A DNA stretch of 64,000 nucleotides, taken from the NCBI GenBank assembly GCA_963757265.1, contig CAVWRA010000006.1, positions 310,001 through 374,000 of the forward strand, written 5' to 3'. This stretch comes from CAIVVT01 sp963757265. Its GTDB lineage: Bacteria; Acidobacteriota; Terriglobia; Bryobacterales; Bryobacteraceae. Positions 37,570 through 47,509 of this stretch are shown piece after piece. The notes beneath the pieces were generated by a model, which did not search any database, had not been told where the DNA came from, and saw nothing but the letters and a program-made list of their open reading frames with translations. Position numbers and translations under genes: made by a program. Within the stretch, counting starts at the first letter, position 1. Each line of letters opens with the position of its first letter.

Positions 37570-39636
37570 CTACTTGTGCGCGGTCACGGTGCGGGCGCTG
37601 AAGCCAGTGGGGCGGCGGATCTCCACGCGCACCTCGGCCGTGTCGCTGGCGGTCAATTTGAACCCGTGGCCGGATGCGCTGCCTGGCAACAGGTCGGGCA
37701 AAGTAACGCGCTGGCGCTCGACCGGAATGTCGCCCTGGCCGTAGACGACGGCTTCCAGCGTGTAGCCGCGCAAGGTGTAGCCCGGGACGGTCGCGCGTGT
37801 CCGCCAGGCGATCTTGAGCTCATTGCCGGCGAGCGTTGTGGTGAGAGTTTCAACCGGGCTCGCTTCCTCGCGCAGAACTTCGTAGGACGGCTTGCGGTGG
37901 CCATACACGTCCACGACGCCGTGGACGCGCTGTTTCAACGCGCCCTGGCCGCGGTCTCCGATGTGCGTGCGGTAGTCGTTGTAGCAGAAAAAGATCAGCC
38001 CGGCGACGCGGTCGTGGCGGCGCAGAACGGGATCCTGCTCGCGCAGCGTCCTGATGCGCTGCTCGTCGCCTTCGGGCCGGTCGGCCGTGCAGGCGCAGTA
38101 GCCGTATTCGCTGATGACCACGGGCTTGCCGGGGAAAGCGCCCAGGATTTCGACGAGATTCCGTTCCATATCCTCGGGCGTGCCCTTCGACCAACTGCCG
38201 TAATACTGGTTCCACGAAACGTAGTCCATAAAGGCGCTGACGTCCTTGGCGGGCGTCGTGTGAAGGCTGTTTGAGGCATAGGTGCAGGGGCGCGAGGGAT
38301 CGAGCTTCTTGGCCTCCGCGAGCAGATTCCTGGCAAACTGCGCGGCCGGCGGGTTCTGCCCGTCGATCTCGTTGCACAGGCCCCAGGCGACGACCGAAGG
38401 GTGGTTGCGGTTCTGCGCGATCATCTCGCGCAGTTGATCGAGGCCGTTCTGCTGGAGGGTTTGCTCAAGCTCCGGCGTCATGTCGCGGAACGTGCCGCCG
38501 CCCCAGGTCGGCACTTCGAGTTGCACCAGAATGCCGTGGCGGTCGCACCAGTCCAGCACGCGGCAGTCCTGCTGCCAGTGGACGCGCGTGAAGACGCAGT
38601 TGAGGTTCTTCAGGTCGGCGTGGTCGTGCTCGATCCATTCGGCCGGCTCGGCCATGCCGTAATCGGGATTGCTGCCGGCCATGCGCTCGACGCCCATCAG
38701 GCGCACGCGTTCGCCATTGAGCTGGAAGCCGCCGTCCTTGACTTCGAACTTACGGACCCCGAAGGTGCGCGAAACCCGGTGCAGCACCGTCCCGTTCTTC
38801 GAGATTAACGTCGCCTCCAGCGAATACAGGTGCGGATGATCGAAATGCCAGTAGCGGGCGTTCTCCCACGAGCCGGTGAAGCTCATATGCCGGGCCGCAC
38901 CCATGGCCTGGTTCATGCCGTTCGTGACGCTGAGCTGAACGGCCCGGCCGGTCTCCTGTTCGACGATCCGCAGTTCGACGTCTGCCTCTTGTTCGTGGCT
39001 GACGAAACCCGCCGAGGCGCTGAACTGCGCTCCGCCCGCGTTGTCCGGCCAGGCGTCGATGTGGACGCCGACGTTCGCCTTGGGCACGACCAGCAGATGG
39101 ACCGGGCGGTAGATGCCGCCGTCGTGCGCCCAATCGCTGGAGTGCGAGCGCGGCAGCATCGCGTCCGTGAATGAGTTGTCGACGCGGACCTCCAGTACGT
39201 TGTCCGCGCCCGGCTTCAGCACGCGCCTCAGTTCGCGGGTTTGGAACGCCGTGTAGCCCTTGCCGCGATGCTCGCCGACGCTGACGCCATTGAGTCTGAC
39301 TTCGGCGCTGTGGAAGACCGATTCGAATTCGATGTGGACTTCCGCGTTGGCGCACTCCGCGGGGGCGCGGAAGGTGCGGCGATAGTGCGCCACGCCGTAG
39401 TAGTTTTCGAGGCCATCCATCACCTGCCAGGTGTGCGGCACGGTGACGGTGCGCCAGGCCGCCTCGCCTTCCGTGCGAAATTCCCACTCGCCATTGAGCG
39501 GGATGTCCAGACCATCGATGGGCGGGACCTCGGCGCCCGTGACCGCTGCGCCGGCCGTGCCGGAAGTCGCGGCGCCGAGCACCGCCGTAGCGGCGAGAAC
39601 CTGAGTTCCAAGGAAGCGTCTGCGCGTTTCGCTCAT
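37570..39636 (-). CDS. Tat-exported glycoside hydrolase family 2 enzyme (beta-galactosidase/glucuronidase-like)
   Basis: A 688-residue protein with Tat leader MSETRRRFLGTQVLAATAVL. The domains are in GH2 order: jelly-roll (LNGEWEFRTEGEAAWRTVTV to about 200), immunoglobulin-like (to about 305), then a TIM barrel. The acid/base is the Glu of VVAWGLCNEIDG and the nucleophile the Glu of PVVISEYGYCA. C-terminal extra domain from about 600. Exo-acting on terminal beta-galactosides, glucuronides or similar. Divergent from dnaB. The gap 37321-37569 upstream of the neighbouring gene holds only a small GGACC-CGTT-GGTCC hairpin. Confidence 0.9.
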   Translation of the reverse strand: MSETRRRFLGTQVLAATAVLGAATSGTAGAAVTGAEVPPIDGLDIPLNGEWEFRTEGEAAWRTVTVPHTWQVMDGLENYYGVAHYRRTFRAPAECANAEVHIEFESVFHSAEVRLNGVSVGEHRGKGYTAFQTRELRRVLKPGADNVLEVRVDNSFTDAMLPRSHSSDWAHDGGIYRPVHLLVVPKANVGVHIDAWPDNAGGAQFSASAGFVSHEQEADVELRIVEQETGRAVQLSVTNGMNQAMGAARHMSFTGSWENARYWHFDHPHLYSLEATLISKNGTVLHRVSRTFGVRKFEVKDGGFQLNGERVRLMGVERMAGSNPDYGMAEPAEWIEHDHADLKNLNCVFTRVHWQQDCRVLDWCDRHGILVQLEVPTWGGGTFRDMTPELEQTLQQNGLDQLREMIAQNRNHPSVVAWGLCNEIDGQNPPAAQFARNLLAEAKKLDPSRPCTYASNSLHTTPAKDVSAFMDYVSWNQYYGSWSKGTPEDMERNLVEILGAFPGKPVVISEYGYCACTADRPEGDEQRIRTLREQDPVLRRHDRVAGLIFFCYNDYRTHIGDRGQGALKQRVHGVVDVYGHRKPSYEVLREEASPVETLTTTLAGNELKIAWRTRATVPGYTLRGYTLEAVVYGQGDIPVERQRVTLPDLLPGSASGHGFKLTASDTAEVRVEIRRPTGFSARTVTAHK

Positions 39637-39867
39637 GCCTCAGAACATATCAGCTTCGAGGAGGCGCGTCCGATCCAACGCGCTTGAGCGTACCTTGCCG
39701 TCCGGCGGTCCGCCGCGGGCCTGGGGGCGCCCGATTTCCACAAGAAGTCCACAGATTCTCCGCAGGCTGCGCCGCCGGATTGCCCTATGGAATCAACAAA
39801 AAACAAAGTCCTGTCGAAATGTATTGCCAACGGCGGCGCGAGGATTACACTGGAGGACATCGGAACC

Positions 39868-41271
<1,404 letters not shown>

Positions 41272-41416
41272 CCGTCATCGCGCGCCGCCGTGCGTGCAGG
41301 CGCCCGGCGGCCAATTCTCCCAAACCCGCTATCCTCGTATGATGGGATGTTCGATTGGCTCTCGCGGCGGGACGCCGCCACGCCGGGACCACTGAAATCG
41401 AACGTGGCGATTCCAC

Positions 41417-42214
41417 ATGGAAAACGCAGAACTGGAACAAATCGTAACCGCGCTCGCGGAAGGCTTGTTGGCCGTGGACGGGGCGACGGACGCCCCGGGG
41501 ACTGCAGCCGCACGGCCGCCTCAGACCGCCGGCGCGGATGAGCCGCCGCTCTCCGGCGCCGCGATCGCCGCGCTCATCGATCACACGATTCTTCGTCCCG
41601 AGGCGACCGCCGACGACATCCGGCGGGTTTGCGCTGAAGCCCGGCAATACGGCTTCGCCAGCGTCTGTGTGAACCCCGTGCGGGTGGCGCTGGCCGCGGC
41701 CGAATTGCGCGGCAGCGGAGTGAAGGTGTGCTCCGTGGCTGGGTTCCCGCTGGGCGCGACGCCGACCCAGGCCAAGCTGTGCGAGGCCGAATTGGCCCTG
41801 CGCGCCGGCGCCCAGGAAATCGACATGGTGATCCACATCGGCGCGCTGAAGGAGCGCGATTACCGCACGGTGAAGAGTGATATTCAAAGCCTCGCCGCGC
41901 TGTGCCACGCCGCCGGCGCGCGGCTTAAGGTGATCATCGAAACCTGTCTGCTGGAGAACGCCGAAAAGGTCGCCGCCTGCGCCCTGGCCAAGCTGGCGGG
42001 CGCGGATTTCGTCAAAACTTCCACCGGCTTCGCGCCGGCCGGCGCAACGGCCGCCGACGTCGCCTTGATGCGGCGCGTCGTCGGGCCGGAGATGGGCGTG
42101 AAGGCCGCGGGCGGCATCCGCACGCTCGCCGATCTGCAGCCCATGGTCGCGGCCGGGGCCTCGCGGATCGGGGCCAGTTCGAGCGTCAAAATCATGCAGG
42201 CGGTGGCGCGTTAA
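41417..42214 (+). CDS. deoC: Deoxyribose-phosphate aldolase
   Basis: A 265-residue class I aldolase: LIDHTILRPEATADDI, FASVCVNPVRV, VAGFPLGATPTQAK, IDMVIHIGALKERD, the Schiff-base lysine in DFVKTSTGF, and the second lysine in VKAAGGIRTLAD. It has an Ala-rich N-terminal extension of about 45 residues relative to the minimal enzyme. It cleaves 2-deoxyribose-5-phosphate made by phosphopentomutase, whose gene deoB lies 11 kb away in this window. The next gene starts 5 bp after its stop, suggesting cotranscription. Confidence 0.95.
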   Translation: MENAELEQIVTALAEGLLAVDGATDAPGTAAARPPQTAGADEPPLSGAAIAALIDHTILRPEATADDIRRVCAEARQYGFASVCVNPVRVALAAAELRGSGVKVCSVAGFPLGATPTQAKLCEAELALRAGAQEIDMVIHIGALKERDYRTVKSDIQSLAALCHAAGARLKVIIETCLLENAEKVAACALAKLAGADFVKTSTGFAPAGATAADVALMRRVVGPEMGVKAAGGIRTLADLQPMVAAGASRIGASSSVKIMQAVAR

Positions 42215-42219
42215 GTCCC

Positions 42220-43968
42220 ATGGCCACCACGACCAAAAGCCGCGTCCGGTTTCAGGAGCGCGCCGAGTTGCTCGATTTCCTGCTCGAAGTTTCGGCCATC
42301 ACCGCCGAGACGCTCGACCTCGACCGGCTGCTCGAAAACGTGGCCGGGATCGTGCGCCGCGTGATTCCGCATGAGCTGTTCGCCATCCTGCTGTACAGCG
42401 AGCGGCGCAAGGTGCTCACCATCCGTCACGCCGTCGGCCACCGCGAAGAGGTGATCCAGAATCTGCAGATCCCGCTCGGCGAGGGCGTGACGGGCGTGGC
42501 CGCGCGCGATCGCCGTGCGGTCGTCGTCGGCGATGTGCGCGAAGAGCGCAACTACCTCAACGCCCTGGACGCGGTGCGCAGCGAGATGGCGGTGCCGATG
42601 GTGGCCCGCCACAAACTGGTCGGCGTCATCGATCTGGAGAGCACGGCCCCGAAGGCGTTTTCCGGGCAGGACCGCGCGCTGCTGCAACTCATCGCCGGGC
42701 GTGTTGGAGCGGCCATCGACAACGCCCGGCTGTACCGCCGCGTTGACCGCCAGAACCGCACCCAGCGCACGCTGACCCGGCTGGCGCAGGAGTTCAGCTC
42801 CATCCTGCGCCTCGATAAGCTGCTCGACGAAATCGCCAAGTCGATACACGCGCTGATCAACTATGACGCCTTCGTCGTCCTGCAGGTGGATGAACCGAAG
42901 CGCCAGCTGCGCAGCCTGTTCAGCCTGCGCTACGACCAGCGTGTGCAGCTCGAGAGCCTGCCCATCGACAAGGGCATTACCGGCGCCGCGGCGAGTTCGG
43001 GCCAGCCGGTGCTGGCGCGGGACACTTTGAGCGATCCACGCTACGTCGAGTCGCACCCCGGGATTCGCAGCGAGGTCGCGGTCCCGCTGATCGTGAAAGA
43101 CCGCGTCATCGGCGTGATGGACCTCGAGAGCGCGCACGTCGGGGCCTTCACCGAGGACCACGTCCGAGCGCTGCGACTGATCGCGCCGCAGATCGCCATC
43201 GCGATCGAAAACGCCCGCCTGTACGAGGAGCTCGAACGGCGCGAAAAGGCGATGCAACAGGACCTCGAGGCCGCGCGCCAGTTGCAGAACGTGCTGCTGC
43301 CCCCGCATCCGCTGCTGATGGGTATCGACACCGGCATCGGCTACAAACCGGCGCGCACGGTCAGCGGCGACGTCTACGATTTTTTCGACTACGACGGCGA
43401 GTCTTCGATGGTGGTCTTCGGCGACTCCAGCGGCAAGGGCGCCGCGGCGGCGCTCTACGGCGCGGTCTTCAGCGGCCTGGTGCGCAGCATCGCCCCGCGC
43501 CGGCGCAGCCCGGCCTTATTGCTGGCCGAGCTGAATGCGGCGCTGATGGAGCGGCAGGTGGATGCGCGCTTCTTGACCTTGCTGGCGATGCTCTGGCAAT
43601 CGCGCGAGCGGCGCTTCTCCATCGCCAATGCCGGCTCGACGACGCCGCTGATCTGCCGCGCTGGCAAGCTCCTCAACTTGCAGGCCACCGGCCTGCCGGT
43701 CGGTTTGCTGGAACGTGCGGAGTACGACGAAATCGTTTTCCCGGCCGAGCCGGGCGACGTGATTCTGCTTTATTCGGACGGCGTCTCGGACCAGCCCGAC
43801 GCGGCCGGCGCGATTTACGGCGACAAGCGCATGGTGGAGTTTTTCACCTCCGTCGCCGCGCGTCCCGCCGCTGAAATCGCCGCCGCCATTCTCGCGGACA
43901 TCGTGCAGTTCCGCGGCACGGCGCCGATGCACGACGACCAGACCGTGATTGTCCTGAAGGTCAACTGA
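42220..43968 (+). CDS. GAF-GAF-SpoIIE (PP2C-type) serine phosphatase, RsbU-like
   Basis: A 582-residue soluble protein. GAF 1 covers about residues 20-165 (LDLDRLLENVAGIVRRVIPH), GAF 2 about 185-340 (FSSILRLDKLLDEIAKSIH), followed by a short coiled linker and the SpoIIE phosphatase domain (380-580: VSGDVYDFFDYDGESSMVVF, GDSSGKGAAAALYG, LYSDGVSDQPD, HDDQTVIVLK) with the metal-binding aspartates intact. Such proteins dephosphorylate anti-anti-sigma factors in partner-switching control. No anti-sigma or STAS partner is linked. It starts 5 bp after deoC and ends 11 bp before lysA. Confidence 0.9.
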   Translation: MATTTKSRVRFQERAELLDFLLEVSAITAETLDLDRLLENVAGIVRRVIPHELFAILLYSERRKVLTIRHAVGHREEVIQNLQIPLGEGVTGVAARDRRAVVVGDVREERNYLNALDAVRSEMAVPMVARHKLVGVIDLESTAPKAFSGQDRALLQLIAGRVGAAIDNARLYRRVDRQNRTQRTLTRLAQEFSSILRLDKLLDEIAKSIHALINYDAFVVLQVDEPKRQLRSLFSLRYDQRVQLESLPIDKGITGAAASSGQPVLARDTLSDPRYVESHPGIRSEVAVPLIVKDRVIGVMDLESAHVGAFTEDHVRALRLIAPQIAIAIENARLYEELERREKAMQQDLEAARQLQNVLLPPHPLLMGIDTGIGYKPARTVSGDVYDFFDYDGESSMVVFGDSSGKGAAAALYGAVFSGLVRSIAPRRRSPALLLAELNAALMERQVDARFLTLLAMLWQSRERRFSIANAGSTTPLICRAGKLLNLQATGLPVGLLERAEYDEIVFPAEPGDVILLYSDGVSDQPDAAGAIYGDKRMVEFFTSVAARPAAEIAAAILADIVQFRGTAPMHDDQTVIVLKVN

Positions 43969-43979
43969 GATCAGCGATC

Positions 43980-45224
43980 ATGCGCGGCGCATTTCATTAT
44001 CGGGATAACGTTCTCTATTGCGAGGATGTCGAGCTTTCGCCGCTCGCCGCCCGGGCCGGCACGCCGTGCTATGTCTACTCCTCGGCCGCGCTGCGGGCCA
44101 ATTTCCTGGCTTACGAACGTGCGCTGGAGGGCGTGCCGCACCGCGTCTGCTACGCCGTCAAGGCCAACAGCAATCTCGCCGTGCTGCGGCTGCTCGCCGG
44201 TCTTGGCGCGGGCTTCGACATCGTCTCCGGCGGCGAGTTGTTTCGCGTTCTGAAGGCCGGCGGCGATCCCTCCTCCGTCGTCTTCGCCGGCGTAGGCAAG
44301 ACCTGCGAGGAGATCGAGTACGCGCTCGAAAGCGGCATCCACAGTTTCAATTGCGAGTCCGAGGCCGAGCTCGCTCTGATCAGTTCCCTCGCCGTCCGCC
44401 TGGGCACGACGGCCTCCGTCGCTGTGCGTGTGAACCCCGACGTGGACGCCTTGACGCACCCCTACATCTCGACCGGTCTGCGCGAACACAAGTTCGGCAT
44501 TGATATCCATGAAGTGGAAGACGTGTACGAACGCGCCCGCGCGCTGCCCAACCTCTCGCTGGATGGCGTGAGCTGCCACATCGGCTCGCAGTTGCTCGAT
44601 CTGAGCCCGCTAGTCGAGGCGGTGGCGAAGCTGGTGGCGCTGGCCCTCCGCCTGCGCGCGCGCGGCTTCACCATCGTGCATCTCGACCTGGGCGGCAGCC
44701 TCGGTGTGCCGTACCGGCCGGAGGAGGCGCGTCCCAATCTGGCTGGCCACCTGGCCCGCGTCCGCCAGTTGGTCGAGGGCCATGACCTGACCTTGGTCTT
44801 CGAGCCCGGGCGCTGGATTGCCGCCGACGCGGGCGCGCTGCTGGCGCGCGTACTGTACCGCAAGCGCAACGGCGCCAAGGAATTCATCATCGTCGACGCG
44901 GCGATGAACGATCTTATCCGCCCGGCGCTGTATCAGGCCTGGCACGAGATCGTGCCCGTGCGCGAGTCCCACTTCGGCACGATCACCGCCGATGTCGTCG
45001 GGCCGATTTGCGAAACCGGCGACTTCCTGGCGCGCGATCGCGAAGTGGCCAGCATGCTGCCCGGCGACCTGCTGGCCGTGCTCACCGCCGGCGCCTACGG
45101 TTTTGTGGAGGCCTCGAACTACAACTCCCGTCCGCGGGCCTGCGAAGTGCTCGTCGACGGCGCCTCGTGGCGCGTCGTGCGGCGGCGGGAAAGCCGCGAG
45201 GATCTGATTCGCGGCGAGGAGTGA
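43980..45224 (+). CDS. lysA: Diaminopimelate decarboxylase
   Basis: A 414-residue fold-III PLP enzyme. The PLP lysine is in CYAVKANSNLAVLRLL, then GFDIVSGGELFRVL, HEHKFGID-like region REHKFGIDIHEV, SCHIGSQLLDL, LGGSLGVPY, FEPGRWIAADAG and the substrate-binding CETGDFLARDR. It carries out the last step of lysine synthesis. All usual motifs are present and the length is normal. A family-1 MITE begins 5 bp after its TGA stop. Confidence 0.95.
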   Translation: MRGAFHYRDNVLYCEDVELSPLAARAGTPCYVYSSAALRANFLAYERALEGVPHRVCYAVKANSNLAVLRLLAGLGAGFDIVSGGELFRVLKAGGDPSSVVFAGVGKTCEEIEYALESGIHSFNCESEAELALISSLAVRLGTTASVAVRVNPDVDALTHPYISTGLREHKFGIDIHEVEDVYERARALPNLSLDGVSCHIGSQLLDLSPLVEAVAKLVALALRLRARGFTIVHLDLGGSLGVPYRPEEARPNLAGHLARVRQLVEGHDLTLVFEPGRWIAADAGALLARVLYRKRNGAKEFIIVDAAMNDLIRPALYQAWHEIVPVRESHFGTITADVVGPICETGDFLARDREVASMLPGDLLAVLTAGAYGFVEASNYNSRPRACEVLVDGASWRVVRRRESREDLIRGEE

Positions 45225-45228
45225 ACTG

Positions 45229-45425
45229 CTAGCCCGGTTGTTTCACTTGCGATCGCAGCGAGGCGCGATAAGAGGGTTGCAGATACAAGGCGCGCGAAGG
45301 GAGTCGCCCGCAGGCGTACTGGACTGCTACGTCGAGGACGGGGGTGCCCCCTGGGCCCAGTGCAACGCAGTAGATGCGGCCCTATCGCGCGCCGCAGCCG
45401 ATGGCTGGTGAAATATCCGGGTTAA
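45229..45425. mobile_element. MITE-like element, family 1, copy 2 (inverted)
   Basis: A 197-bp segment with terminal repeats CTAGCCCGGTTGTTTCAC (left) and GTGAAATATCCGGGTTAA (right), imperfect complements of each other. The interior matches copy 1 in the opposite orientation, including GCGCGCCGCAGCCGATGGCT and the GGGGGTGCCCCCTGGGCCCA block. It lies in the convergent gap between lysA and the esterase, and its right TTAA provides the TAA stop of the esterase. Confidence 0.8.
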
Positions 45426-46642
45426 ACCCAGCGCTCGAGCCACTTCCAGGCTTCGGCCTGCATCGCCGGATTGAACTCGTGCGGGCCGTCGTAGCTGATG
45501 CACCTCTGGTGGTCCCCCACGCCGGCCTTTTCGTAGCAGCGCCCGATTTTTCCAAAGGCGGCCTGCACGCCCTCCTGCGCAAACAGAGGGTCCCGCGAAC
45601 CGATGATCGTCATCAGCGCGCGTGGCGCAATCAGCGCCGACAGGTCCGGCAAATCCACGTAGCGGTACAGACCGGGGACGTGGAACGTCAGGCCGACCGT
45701 GTGCACCACCTTGTTCCTGATCTGCGTGGCGAAGGAGGTCATCCACCCGACATCCACGGCGGCCTTGATGCGCGGATCGAGTGCGGCCAGCATGAAGCTC
45801 CGGTAGCCGCCGACGGAGAGTCCGACACAGCCCATGCGCGCCGGATCCACCTCCGGCCGTGACGCCAGGTAGTCCACAGTGCGCATGTCGTCCCACAGCA
45901 TCACGCCGGGCCAGCTCACGCCGGCCGTGAGCAGGGCGCGGGCGACAAACTGCTCGTTCTGGCCCGAGCGGCGGTTGAACTCGTCGATGCGCGCCTGCGT
46001 CATGCCGGCCGGGCGCGCGCGAAAGTCCTCGGCATCGTCATCGAGCAGCATCCGGCGCTCGCCCCAATAGAACATGTCGATGCACACCACCACGTAGCCG
46101 CGCCGCGCCATTTCCGCGGCGATGCTCAGGCCGCCGTAGGCCCCGCGCCGGAACTCGGTCAGCGCCGCGTTCTCGCCCGCCCGCTCCAGGATCTTTTCGC
46201 GGCCCCACACGTAGAATCCGCCGTGGTCGTGCAGCGCGACAATGCCCGGAGCCGGGAGCTTCACATTCTTGGGCACCAGCACGAAGGCCGGTACGCGCAG
46301 ATCGGGCGTGGTCTGGAAGGTGAGCGACTCCTCCCAGAAGTCGGCGTGCTCGGTGCGGCCGATCAGCACCGGTTCGGGCGCCACCGGCGGCGGCGCGTAG
46401 AAGAGATGATCGAAAACCAGCGCGCGGACCTTCTGCTGCCAAGGTGCAAGCTGGCTGAACTCGGGCCGCAGCCAGGATAGCTCGAGTTTCGAGCGATCCG
46501 CCTGCTTCTGAATGAACGGGAACAGGCTGCCGAGGTCCGATCCCGTGGGCGCCGGCTGTTGCGGCCGGGAAGCTTGAGTCGCCTGCGCCGGGATGCCCGC
46601 CGAGGCGAGCACCGCCGAAAACTGCCGCCGTGAAAGGCTCAC
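45422..46642 (-). CDS. Secreted alpha/beta hydrolase, acetylxylan esterase/dienelactone hydrolase-like
   Basis: The start is GTG 46640-46642, supported by GGAGGTGTTCGA just before it; it gives VSLSRRQFSAVLASAGIPAQ, a Tat-like leader. The 406-residue protein has PGIVALHDHGGFYVWGREK, a Ser nucleophile in MGCVGLSVGGYRSFM, an Asp in IIGSRDPLFAQ and a His in YDGPHEFNP. This is the pattern of large dienelactone hydrolase / acetyl esterase proteins. Likely an extracytoplasmic carbohydrate esterase. The stop codon is contributed by the repeat element downstream. Confidence 0.8.
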   Translation of the reverse strand: MSLSRRQFSAVLASAGIPAQATQASRPQQPAPTGSDLGSLFPFIQKQADRSKLELSWLRPEFSQLAPWQQKVRALVFDHLFYAPPPVAPEPVLIGRTEHADFWEESLTFQTTPDLRVPAFVLVPKNVKLPAPGIVALHDHGGFYVWGREKILERAGENAALTEFRRGAYGGLSIAAEMARRGYVVVCIDMFYWGERRMLLDDDAEDFRARPAGMTQARIDEFNRRSGQNEQFVARALLTAGVSWPGVMLWDDMRTVDYLASRPEVDPARMGCVGLSVGGYRSFMLAALDPRIKAAVDVGWMTSFATQIRNKVVHTVGLTFHVPGLYRYVDLPDLSALIAPRALMTIIGSRDPLFAQEGVQAAFGKIGRCYEKAGVGDHQRCISYDGPHEFNPAMQAEAWKWLERWV

Positions 46643-46764
46643 TCGAACACCTCCGCGCTGGACCAGTTCATCTCCCAATTCCCGCGCCGGGCATGAGGCC
46701 GGCGCCGGCATATCAGCGGCGGAACAAGAGTGAACGGCGGAGCAGGCCGAATCTTGTTCGCTCC

Positions 46765-47430
46765 TCAATCCGCCTGCTTCATGAAACAAGTGAAGCGGCC
46801 CAGGTCGAGCGGCGGCGCATCGGGCCGGATGCGCTCATCCGCGACCGGCTGGCCCAGGCGCTGCCGTACCGGCACGACACCGGCCCACACCGACAGCGTG
46901 TAATCCTCTTCGTCGTCCACCGGCGGCCCCTGGCGCACCTTGGCCGAGACTTCATCCAGCGCCAGCGCCAGCACGCTGGTCGCCTTTAGCTCCTGCTCGT
47001 TCGGAGGCCGCACTTCTTCCCATCGCCCGTCCGCGACGTGGTTGGTGAAGCTCCACAGTGCTTCCAGCTTCTCGGCGGGGTCCGTCACCAGCCGCGCCTT
47101 GCCTAGAATGACCACTGAGCGGTAGTTCACCGAATGATGGAATGCCGACCGCGCCATCACCAGTCCGTCCAGCAGCGTCACCGTGACGCACACATCGAGC
47201 CCCGACGCCAGCGATCTCAGCATGCGGCTCGCCGCCGAGCCATGAATGTAAATGCGGTCGCCGGACCGCACGTAATTCGTGGGCAGCACGTACGGCTGCC
47301 CGTCGGCCACGAACCCGACGTGACACACCAGACCTTCGTCGAGAATCGCATTGACTTGCGCGCGCTCATAAACCGCGCGCTTGGGCAGACGCCGGACCAG
47401 CGTCCGCTCCGTCGGTTGGTAAGACTCCAT
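46765..47430 (-). CDS. Pyridoxamine-5'-phosphate-oxidase-like flavoprotein (NimA type)
   Basis: A 221-residue split-barrel protein, start taken at MESYQPTERTLVRRLPKRAV (47430), with weak ribosome-site support; starts at 47454 or 47463 are possible. Typical features are VYERAQVNAILDEGLVCHVG, PYVLPTNYVRSGDRIYIHGS, and SAFHHSVNYRSVVILGKARL. These are FMN- or haem-binding proteins related to nitroimidazole reductase NimA; the physiological substrate is unknown. It stands alone between two secreted hydrolases. Confidence 0.8.
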   Translation of the reverse strand: MESYQPTERTLVRRLPKRAVYERAQVNAILDEGLVCHVGFVADGQPYVLPTNYVRSGDRIYIHGSAASRMLRSLASGLDVCVTVTLLDGLVMARSAFHHSVNYRSVVILGKARLVTDPAEKLEALWSFTNHVADGRWEEVRPPNEQELKATSVLALALDEVSAKVRQGPPVDDEEDYTLSVWAGVVPVRQRLGQPVADERIRPDAPPLDLGRFTCFMKQAD

Positions 47431-47509
47431 ACTCCACTTTAACTTCTCTTCCATGCCGCACACACCACGACACGCGGCGCATCGCGTCTGGCGTGCAGCG
47501 GCATCCGGC